DNA of 64,000 nt from Cymbomonas tetramitiformis (lineage: Eukaryota; Chlorophyta; Pyramimonadophyceae; Pyramimonadales; Pyramimonadaceae). Made by a program: the position numbers and the translations under genes. Under the pieces are notes generated by a model. It was not told the origin of the DNA. It was given only the letters and a program-made list of their open reading frames with translations, and did no database searches. Positions 21,868 to 31,495 of this stretch are shown here, piece by piece. The first letter of the stretch is position 1, and each line of letters starts with the position of its first letter. The stretch lies in NCBI GenBank assembly GCA_001247695.2, contig LGRX02034765.1:1-64000 (forward strand), given 5' to 3'.

Positions 21868-22183
21868 GTTGGGAACTTACGAAACAAAATTTGCGAGGAG
21901 GTTCGTTTGCTGGAGGACTGTGGGCGTTTGTGGGCGTTTTGGCGGCGATGGGATGAAAACGGTACTCACGGGCGTGGACAGCGCTGACTTCGTGGCGTTC
22001 ATCCGTACAGTACGGGCATGAACGTATGGACGTTTGACCGTTGAGCTGGTGCATGAGACAGCATCTTTTGAAAATGCATGTCTCAATTTCTTTTTTCTCT
22101 TTGAAATTGGTATCAGAGTCCTCTCTGTAGGGAAACGCGGTTTTATGAATATAATTTTTGCCGTGCGGCGGTTTTTCATCATC

Positions 22184-22342
22184 GTGGGTGCATGGCCGAG
22201 TGGTCAAATGTTGGTAAGCCGAACGCGTTCTCGCGAGGGTGAGGGGTTCGAATCCCCTTGGAGGCATTGGCATCCACGATACCCCTTGTGTTCTAGCGAT
22301 AAGAGGCGCCGCTAGTGCACAAGGGGTGTCGTGGGTGCCAAC
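22184..22342 (+). other. tRNA-Leu-like head joined to a long hairpin
   Basis: 22193-22203 (TGGCCGAGTGG) and 22245-22255 (GGTTCGAATCC) are exact pol III A and B boxes in a class II (Leu/Ser-type) tRNA layout with a long variable region. The arms do not close into a normal cloverleaf: no acceptor strand pairs correctly after the T arm. Instead a 22-bp inverted repeat follows (22269-22290 with 22318-22339, 20 of 22 matching), enclosing CTAGCG...CGCTAG, and 5' GTGGGT can pair with ACCCAC at about 22340. It looks like a tRNA-derived SINE-type module or degenerate tRNA gene inside the transposon. Confidence 0.55.
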
Positions 22343-23267
22343 CCACGCCTCCATGCCATTTTCAGTTTCTGTAACTCATGGAGACCGTCCGATTAAGACG
22401 GGGGGGTTCATCTGGGCCGTCGATTGCACTGTCCGCTGGGAAACAATCCCACTGAGTGCCTGTTCTGGGGTAAATCGCAAGCAGCGAGAGGGCGCCTAAC
22501 CCCCCTCTCACTTTGTTTTTTTTTTTGTCCCCACGCTCCGATTTTAGCCCTCCATCGACCTTTTTTAGGGGTGTTTTGTTTTTTGCCATTTTTTCGCTAA
22601 GTATTTCTACCCAAATGTCCACACGTGTGGTAAAGTGTGCTGTCCGTACGTTGTCCATACGGTTTTTATGTTTTTAGTTTCCGTGAGGTCAGCTTTTTTT
22701 TGCGTCCGTGCGTGTAAAAAAACCGTCCATGGGACATGAATCATACGGACAGTCAAGGCTAACTCGAATGGACAGCGTATGGACTGCTAACTGACGTTTC
22801 CACGCGTGTGGACAGTTTTCAACAAAAAACGTACAAACACTATAGAGTCGTACGAAAACACGTAATTCACCGTGTGCTTTTGCTATCCATCCATGCGGAC
22901 TGCTCAAAATGTGTGGTTATTTCCAACCACATGGACAGACCGTCCATGGGACATGCAGACGTACGAAAAATGTGCCATTTCATACGAAATTCGTACAAAA
23001 CCCACATGGACAGCTAACTGACGTTTCCACGCGTGTGGACAACCGATCTCATGGAACCGTATGGACTAGAATGCTTGCGGCATCCACACGGACAACACAT
23101 AGCGTACATCCATAATCTAACGTGTGGACGACGAGTTCACAACCTTGACGTAAGTGTTGGTGCATGCGCGCAGATGTGACATGGAACGTATGAACATCGT
23201 TGTCCATACGCTGGAAACCTAAGCCGGGCGTACGGACACCGTACGGACGACGCACGGACGACCAAAT

Positions 23268-26200
23268 ATGCCATTTTGTCCCTGCGTTGAATGCAATGGT
23301 GAAAGGTGGTTATCCAGTAAGCAAACTCTCCGGCACGTGCGTGCCAATGGACTTCATGGTGATCGATCGCCGTCACCAGAGCGACAACAAGATGAGGAGG
23401 AGACACAAGAACGCAGTGATGAGGAGGAATTCCCAGAAGATGTTGCCATCCACGAGGCAGCAAATGCGACGATCGAAAAAATCAATCGGCTCTTCTTGGG
23501 ACCTCAAGAGGACCCAAGCGCAGAGGTAGGTCCTCCTTATCAGCTAAGTCAGCAATTCAGCATTCATCACATTCATGTGTTCTTTGAGGATGTGTGTGTG
23601 TGTGTGTGTGTGAGCAGGAAAGTGTAGAAAACGTCCAAGCGTCCGCTAACGTCGTGGCGAACAATTTCGTGTTGGATCTTCTCGTCTCCCACAACCACCA
23701 CAACAGCTCGCAGGCCTACTTCGATGCGATTCTGAACATTCTGCGTGTTCACTACATCGACAATGTAGCCGATAGTGCACATACTCTTATCGCAGAGGTT
23801 CCATCTACATATGCACAAGTGATGCAGAAGTGGAAGGAGATGTTCAAGGGATACAACGAAGTGGACGTTTGCCCCGAGTGCTCCGAATTCTTTCAGGACG
23901 AGCACGCCAACTGCGACAAGTGTCCGAAATGCCTGGAACCGAGATACGAGGACGGAAAGACGGTGAACGGGGTATACATTCCAGGTCGAGCTCGCTGTAT
24001 TTTTCGATGGTGGCCGCTCGAAACGCTGTTCACCGTATTCTTCCTGACGCCGGAGTTAGCCATGCTAGCGCGTACGTGGTGGAAAGAAGGCATGTTGGAC
24101 AAAGACCCCCGAGCGGAAATACATGGTATACTCGGTGAGTTTACTCCGAAATTTCAATCCATGACTGTGTACACCGCATGGACGTAAGGGCAGTACGTCG
24201 TCCGTAGGTACGATTGGCATCGTCCGCCCGTGTGGACAAAGCAAGTGCGGAATTCGTATGTCGTATTTCCCACTGCTCGTGCAAGCTCGTCCATGTAGGT
24301 GAACACCATATGGATGGTATGCACGTACGCCGTCCGTACGCACGGACAATGTTACCCACCCATGTGAACAGTTTAATTGCGGAAATCTTAGGTCTCATTT
24401 CCCAGAGCTCGTGCAAACCTGTCCATGACTGTGAACACCGCATGGACAATACGTTCATTCGTTGTCCGTACGTGTGTAAGTAGTTATTCACCCGTGTGGA
24501 CAGTGAGTGTAAGGAATTCTTATGTATCGTTTCCCAATGCTCGTGCAGACTCGCCAGGATTTCTCAACTTCGTTCGCAACAAGTGGGACATATTTAAAGA
24601 CCCGAGGAACATTGCCATTATGGCGTGTGCAGATGGCGTCCAATCCTTCAACGACGGCATTCGCACGGTGACTCCGCTGTGTTTTACGATTGTCAACTTC
24701 CCGGGATGGAGAAATTCGCTGCAAACGAGAATACGTGATGACTTGGGGAATCTGGGATGGAAAACCGAAAGTCAGCAGCAAGTTCTACGACATGTTCACC
24801 TTGGAGGTTAACAGACTGACTAACGGCGTACGCATGTTCGATGTGATTACCAACACGGTTTTCACGTTCAAGCTCGTGCTGTACAAAATGCTCGAAGATT
24901 ACATTGGCTTGAGCGACGCGGCGAGACGATTCGGAGCTAATTCGTACTACGCTTGCCTGAAATGCTGGATCCGGGGTACCGAGAAATCTACAACTGGTCT
25001 AACGAAAATCATATATTCCTCACTACACCAAGGACTGCAACCAGGTAAACGCATGACCCCGTCGCTTGTCCCCTTTCCTTCTTCGGCCGTACGTACGGAG
25101 TATGTGTGCCCACCGTGTGGACACCCCACGGACAGCTCGTGGATTTTAGCTTAAATTATGTGTTAAAGAACACCCTGTCCGGGCTTGTGGATACCGGCGT
25201 CCGCACGCGTGGACGCCTGGAGTCCGATGTGTTCCGTACGCGTGATTCACCGTCTAAGCGTGTCGTGTTGATTTTCGCCGTCATTGAGCAGGTGAACCAA
25301 TCCCTTTTCGCACCAACAGCGAAGTCCGTGAAACCCAACAGCTCCACGCCAAGATGATCAGAGAGGGACGAGTGCCTAAACAAATCGTCGAGGAATTCAT
25401 GAAGCAGAGCGGGGTTAAGGAACCATGCCCGATGTCAATCATTCCTGATTTTGACGTTGTACGGGACTACCTTCTCGACCTGATGCACATCTTGTACAAC
25501 CTGATTCACGGCGTCCACTGCGTGATTTTTGGTGATGGTTGGGGACCGAACACACGCAACTATGCGCGGAAGATGAAGGTCCATCGATCGTGGGTTATCG
25601 CACCCCCACCCAGAAATGTAAACGATCGAAGATCTGCTGCGAAGCGACTGGCAGGTAAGCTTGTAGGTCGTTTGCGAGTTTCTGCTGTTCCACACGGGTG
25701 AACACCGTGTTGCCGCCGGACGGACGGCGCATGTAACCGTACGGACGACGTATGGACCATCCACTGTATGCCTAACAATGTAAAGTCTTTGCAGACAAAC
25801 CATCACCGTGGGGACTGTCACCGATCGCAAAGACCGGTGCAATCAAGTGGGTACGAGGTCTGAAGCTCGCGACAAATATGGGACCTCTAGCTAAGAAACT
25901 TCTGCAGGAAAAGTACAAGAACCCGAAAAAGGTGCGGAAGATGAAGGCCGCGGAGCTGGTGGTATCCCTCACTTCTGGGATACTGGGCGTTATTGCATCC
26001 TGGCAAAATGCTGACGGGCAAGTTCTCCGACCACAATACGCGAGGTTCGTTGGTGAATTTTCGGTGGTGGTTCGAGAATTAACCGCCCCCTCAATTCATC
26101 CAGAGGTACGTTAAGCCTAATCAACCCGTGTGCTTCCGTGTGGATGTTCTCGGACACCGTACGGACGCCGCACGGACGGCGTATGAAGCCGTTGTCCATC

Positions 26201-27924
26201 CGGTTGTTCCTCCACCATTCACACCTGGCATGTCCCGGTTCGAGATTAAGGTTGCCTCTCATTATTTTGCCTTTCAGGAAATGAACAAGCTGCAGAGCCG
26301 AGTCATGCAGTTGAGAGATGAGATGGAGCGGAACAACTCCCCTGAGGCGTTGGTGATTATGTCGCATCTTCTCGTGCACATTGTCGACCAGCTGAAGGAC
26401 AACGGCCCTGCACGGGAAATCTGGATGTATGTCTTCGAAGACTATTTCGGGTTGTTGAAGCTGTCCATCAAGACCCGCTCACAACCCGTCGCCAGCATGA
26501 TGAAAGGACTGGAGTTGCGGCGAACGGTTTCCATGGTTGCTGGCATCAAGCGAATGCATCGAAGTGGTCGAGCTCCCCAGTATCGACCTCCTGCAAAGCA
26601 GAACATCTTTACAACGAAATCAAGCACTGTGCGGCCAACCGCTGGTGAGCACATCCCTAAGTATCATGTGTGCCATGCATGTTAGTCTTTCCATGCGTGT
26701 GGATGCTTTTTAAGTACGTGTGCACGTAGTCGTTCACACGTGTGGCCAGCGATCCATACGCACGGACGGTACTTTACTATTGTCCGTTTGGTCAATACCA
26801 CCTGTCCAAGCGCGTGGACGAAGAGCCCACCGTGCGGACGACGTCGTCCACATGTGTGGAATACCTGTCCGTACGTACGGATGGGTTTTCACTATTGTCC
26901 GTTTTTTTTCCTCTTCAGTCTTCTTATGAGACAACTAATTCGCTTGCGCGGCGTCAATCGCAACAGATGACAGAGAAAAGATTCAAGTCTACCTTCGTAC
27001 CGAGTTCCCCGAGTACGACACTCTGTGCAAAAAGTTCGACGACACACTCGACTCATTCAACAGGTACCAACTTATGTGCATGTCTGTAAATTGTGCGAAC
27101 GCCACGTGGACGGCGTACGGACGGCGTACGGCCACCGTATGACAACGTACGGAACATTGAGTCCACCCGTGTGTACTTGCGAATGCAGGAACGTTGGACA
27201 ACGGAATCGTCGCAACCGACGGGCGGGTCGTCGAAGGCCGATGACGAATGACGTGGTTCCGGTGTTTCTACAACCAGACACGTGGAGAAGGTGCCCAAGA
27301 ACTTTGCAGATTCAGCCTTTCACCGAGGAGGAGCAGACCTTCGCCTTGGCCGGGATCGCCCCGTGGACGGAGTATCCTAGCATCAAGATTGGGCGTGAAG
27401 ATTTTCGAGTGCACGACAGCGACATTGGTTTGAAGAGTTATCAACGGTATTTCAAGAGCATCTTTCGAAGTCCGGGAGTGCCAACTCCAGCTCAACTTCT
27501 TACAGGCGAGATACCGGACGATGACGTTGAAGATAGGTATGGGGAAATCATGAAGATCGTCAAGCTTGATCTTCCCGGTCACGAGATCTTTCTGTTGAAG
27601 GCCCGTTGGTACCCAAAGGCGGCTGCGCTTGCGGACGATATCAGCAAGAACATTTACCTGCGCAAAGACATGCCATGGGACGTGTCTCAGCCATTCGTTC
27701 GCGCAAACAACATTGAGAATCAAGTGGTAATTCAGGATGTTCCTTTCATGCCGGCTTGGCTTGCCCGGTACAAAGGAAATGTTGTCCCTTTGGCCATTCG
27801 ACGACGAACTGATTGCTTGCAAGTTGTGTTGGATCGCAAGGCGGATTTCTTCCGTGAAATCGATGATAACAGTAGTAGCGAGGATGACCGTAGTAGTTCA
27901 TCTGATTCAGATGATTGCGGATGA
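23268..27924 (+). CDS. CACTA/EnSpm transposase (Transposase_21 type), eight exons
   Basis: Exons: 23268-23525, 23618-24134, 24549-25044, 25292-25654, 25795-26105, 26278-26644, 26967-27063, 27189-27924; introns are GT-AG and the phases agree. N-terminus MPFCPCVECNGERWLSSKQT is the Cys-rich transposase-associated domain. Exon 2 has a CPEC...CPKC...RY zinc-type block and LETLFTVFFL. Exon 3 has IAIMACADGVQSFND, matching the DGfnPF motif. Exon 4 has DVVRDYLLDLMHILYNLIHG (D.mH motif). Exon 6 has GPAREIWMYVFEDYFGLLK (DUF4218-like). The acidic C-terminus ends at 27924. One frame problem: inside exon 3, near the CCCGGG at about 24703, reading must shift by one base to pass from VNFPGWRN into IRCKREYVMTWGIWDG. 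So this copy is either mutated there or contains a sequence error. Function: cut-and-paste of CACTA termini. Confidence 0.85.
24135..27188. repeat. CGTATGGAC-type repeats filling transposase introns
   Basis: The introns at 24135-24548, 25045-25291, 25655-25794, 26106-26277, 26645-26966 and 27064-27188 all contain copies of CCGTACGGACG / GTCCATACG / CACGCGTGGAC, while the adjoining exons lack them. The same motif family forms the terminal arrays. The first intron (23526-23617) instead ends in a (TG) run. Confidence 0.85.
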
Positions 27925-27949
27925 TACACGATGTATTATATATGCAAAT

Positions 27950-29395
27950 AAACCGTATGTGCGCGGACACCTGTATTCACACGCATGATTCCGCTAATCC
28001 ATACGGGTAAACCCTTATCCACACGCGCGGATGTATGTGTCCACACGCGTGTTTCAACAAACTCCAATTTTGACGTCCATACGTATGGATTGGCGAATTC
28101 CGATCGTCCATACGTCTGTCCACACGTCGTCCGTACGCATGAGTTCGTTCGTTGACACGCCCCCGTGGTGCCCATATATGGCTGATGAAGGGGCAAGCAA
28201 CGCTCGGGCACACCCAGGCCCGGGTGCAATGGCTGTCCACACGTGCGGACAAGCGCAAACGAGTGGCACGGCACGGGCCTCACACTGTCCATACGCCCGT
28301 CCACACGTCGTTCGTACGCGTCGGTACGACCCAGGGACACGCCCCCATGGTGTCCATGTGGCTGATGAAGGGGAAGGAAATGCTTGGGTACACCCAGGCC
28401 TGGGTGCAATGGGTGTCCACACGTGCGGACACGCGCAAACGAGTGGCACGGCACGGGCCTCACACTGTCCATACGCCCGTCCACACGTCGTCCGTACGCG
28501 TCGGTACGACCCAGGGACACGCCCCCATGGTGTCCATGTGGCTGATGAAGGGGAAGGAAATGCTCGGGTACACCCAGGCCCGGGTGCAATGGCTGTCCAC
28601 ACGTGCGGACAAGCGCAAACGAGTGGCACGGCACGGGCCTCACACTGTCCATACGCCCGTCCACACGTCGTCCGTACGCGTCGGTACGGTCCAGGGACAC
28701 GTCCCCATGGTGTCCATGTGGCTGATGAAGGGGAAGGAAATGCTCGGGTACACCCAGGCCTGGGTGCAATGGCTGTCCACACGTGCGGACAAGCGCAAAC
28801 GAGTGGCACGGCACGGGCCTCACACTGTCCATACGCCCGTCCACACGTCGTCCGTACGCATCAGTACGTCCAGGGACACGTCCACATGGTGTCCACATGG
28901 CTGAGGAGGGGGCAAGCAGTGCTCGGGTACACCCAGGCCCGGGTGCAATGGCTGTCCACACGTGCGGACAAGCGCAAAAGAGTGGCACGGCACGGGCCTC
29001 ACACTGTCCATACGCCCGTCCACACGTCGTCCGTACGCGTGGGTACGGTCCAGGGACACGTCCCCATGGTGTCCATATGGCCGAGGAGGGGTAGAAGCGG
29101 CATTTCTCGCAGTCCGCACGTGTGGACAACATTTTCCAGTGGTTCATGCGTATGGACGGCACCTATCCATACGGTCGGAGCGTCCACACGCGTAATAAAA
29201 TCAGGTAAACTAGCATATGTCGTCCACACGGATGCGCACGTACGGACGACGTATGGATTTATCGTATGGACACCGTATGAACATCACTTTTACAAATTAG
29301 ACAATTTCACACGTGTGGATTTAGCAAAAAAAGCGTCCATAGGGTGTCCGTACGCTGTCCACGCGTCGGACGGACGGTTTTCCACGCGTGTAAAA
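27950..29395. repeat. right subterminal array with 180-bp satellite
   Basis: CGTCCACACG/GTCCGTACGC motifs fill the right end. Within it, about 28155-29090 is a tandem repeat with an exact 180-bp period (unit boundary GACACGCCCCCATGGTGTCC near 28336, 28516, 28696, 28876 and 29056), each carrying CACACTGTCCATACGCCCGT. Because 180 is divisible by three, long ORFs appear in several frames on both strands; I do not treat them as genes. Confidence 0.9.
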
Positions 29396-29414
29396 AGGCC
29401 AATGATTTGTAGGG

Positions 29415-30410
29415 GCTAGTCTGATCGCACCCAATGTGATGCTCACCGCGGCGCACTGTTTTCCGAAGACGGTCGAGGGTTGGCCTTATTACAATCGAGC
29501 GGTATGTCGTGATACGTGCGCCTACGATGAGACGTACCGTGCTAACAACGGGCAGTGCGACGACACTCGAGGCACGAGCTACTGCAAGCTGAATGCGGAC
29601 TGCCAAGATTGCGGGACGTACGTCGCCAACTATAGCTGCACCACGGGATCCATAAATCGCGCATTATTGTTGAGTGTCACACGTCGCAATACCTCCAGCG
29701 CCGACACGTGCGCAGAAAGGATCCCATTGAAACGCGCATACGAGTATCCCGAATACGTGTCAGCGGAAAACGAGGCTGCCAACTTATATTTTTTACGACA
29801 CGATATTGCAATAATAACCCTGGGCGCCTACCCTCCAATATCGCTCTATAACGGAACCGCGGCTAACCTACTAAATGCGGACGTGATGGCGATCGGTTGG
29901 GGACGTACCGAGGCTACCGACCACGTAACGAACGAGCTGCGAAAAGTGCGTGGTAAGATCCAATGCGTTGGTACGACGTGTCACCCCACGTCCGCAAACT
30001 GCGTATACCTACGAGATTTTAACATAGACGACATGCTCTGCGTGCGATACGGTGAGTCGGACGAAGGTGGGGCGTGCAGCGGTGATTCTGGTGGACCGGT
30101 CGTGATGATCGATCCAAACATGGAGGCCGTGTTATCCTTGGTGGGTGTAGTCTCATTCATGACGGGTGATTGCGGCGCGTCTAATGCGCGGTATTTTGCC
30201 ATGAACCTGGCGAACGCGTCGATCACCGTCAATGGCTGCAGCAGTTCGTATGAACGCGTTCGCGTGTCCGATTACGGTCATTTCGACGACGGTGTGCATA
30301 ACTTTTTGACTACGTTGACTATGTCGCACGAATCAGTTTTTATGCATCATCGCTTTCGTGGTGATATTGCCGATATGTTTCGGCGAGTAGGGGTGGTAGT
30401 CGATGATTAG
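29415..30410 (+). pseudogene. serine protease (S1 family), 3' half with catalytic triad
   Basis: Continues the frame of 18104-18358. Catalytic His in NVMLTAAHC, Asp in LRHDIAIITLG, Ser in CSGDSGGPVV; all three are present. The residue six before the active Ser is Gly, pointing to chymotrypsin- or elastase-like rather than trypsin specificity. An insertion after the catalytic His holds a Cys-rich motif (CAYDETYRANNGQCDD then DCQDCG) resembling Notch-type LNR modules seen in algal proteins. There is a C-terminal extension of about 70 residues after the protease fold. Secreted or vacuolar location is expected but the signal peptide is not in view. The upstream GATTTGTAG just before the frame belongs to the transposon end, not to an intron. 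Confidence 0.85.
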
Positions 30411-31234
30411 ATTGCCACAAAATAAAACGCAGTAGACTGTGAAGTGATCTTGCAGTTCTGCCATGTTCTGAAACGCGCACGAATATCCACTACCCGGAGG
30501 TACATAATAGGGATATACCTAGGAGACCTTAGGTACATCCCTGTGTACCTAAGCTTATCGACCGTATATGACACCAAATCGAACGGTTTGGCAACGTACA
30601 ACTCACCAACGTTGACCAACTCGATGCTTGACATGGGGATATATCGCGCACCCCATGCGATCGAGAATATATACTCATTTGAACGTCAGGAAATGACCAT
30701 TTGACGGTTTTCAACAAAAAAAACATTTCAAACGTGCGCTAGGCGCGTAGGCGGCGTGTTTTTATTTTGGATAGCTAGCATTTGACATAGATATGTTGGC
30801 ATCATATGGCAACCCAGCAAATGCTAGTTGCTTTAAAGTGTATATATTATGCCTGAGGTGTTTTGTTGCGCTTTCTGTCACCATTAGCCCCTTAGCCGGT
30901 GACTGTTACGCTAGCGTAACAAAGCGATGTTGATCATTTTGCTTTCACACGTCGGTGTAGGCACGTAAGTTGTCATAGTCGACCACAAACTCGATATGCA
31001 TACGGGTGCATGTCCATACTATGCATGTATGCATGCTTGGGGATATGCTAGTATTTGATATCCATATACACTCACCATATCCATGCCAAGGTGAGCCGAC
31101 AAAAACATATTTTGGGGCCCTCGTTTCGGTCTAAAATGAGCTGAAATGGGCATATGCGGGAAGGTTTCGGCTTCGACTTGCACATGCATGGCCATATATG
31201 TTCGAGGTTTACAATATTCATCCATGGGAAACCA
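30411..31234. other. intergenic; one perfect 18-bp palindrome
   Basis: No gene recognised. TGTTACGCTAGCGTAACA at 30904-30921 is a perfect palindrome. Otherwise ordinary AT-rich sequence between the protease gene and the Mutator-like element. Confidence 0.5.
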
Positions 31235-31495
31235 ATATTCTAAGGCTCGGGGTTTATTCCGGATTAACTTTGGGCCGAAAACTAGATTAAAAATGATAGT
31301 GCCTACTTTCGAATTAAAAATGACACGTTACATGTCGTCCGCGTATGTCATATAGAGTACGCCCGCGCTGCCATATTGAGCGTCCACTTATGTCACATCG
31401 ATGCAAATTCGAATGTTGCGAGTGGAGTGAGCTGTCCGTTTTCGCGGTATGAATGAATACTCGAAAGGTTTGTGCTCACAAAGGTCTTATACTAA

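Larger units (their letters stand above)
18359..29414. mobile_element. 11.06-kb CACTA/EnSpm-like transposon
   Basis: Termini: CCCTACAAATTATTGCC at 18359 and the complement of CCCTACAAATCATTGGCC ending at 29414, flanked by 3-bp direct repeats GCT (18356-18358, 29415-29417). A 3-bp duplication and a CxCTACAA-type end fit the EnSpm/CACTA superfamily. Contents: about 1.1-1.4 kb of subterminal degenerate repeats at each end, a minus-strand accessory gene (19574-21867), a tRNA-like/hairpin module (22184-22342) and a plus-strand Transposase_21-type gene (23268-27924). Two divergent genes plus dense subterminal motif arrays mirror the plant En/Spm layout (TnpA and TnpD, with TnpA-binding repeats); that functional parallel is inference. 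Confidence 0.9.

Noticed and set aside
29403..29414. TTGTAG before the protease 3' half as an intron acceptor
   Set aside because: These bases are the transposon terminal repeat; the 3-bp duplication and the matching 5' half explain the junction better.
28031..29419. Long ORFs on both strands (up to 462 codons) through the right end of the CACTA element
   Set aside because: They follow a 180-bp tandem repeat; a period divisible by three keeps any stop-free frame open, and the peptides are pure repeat translation.
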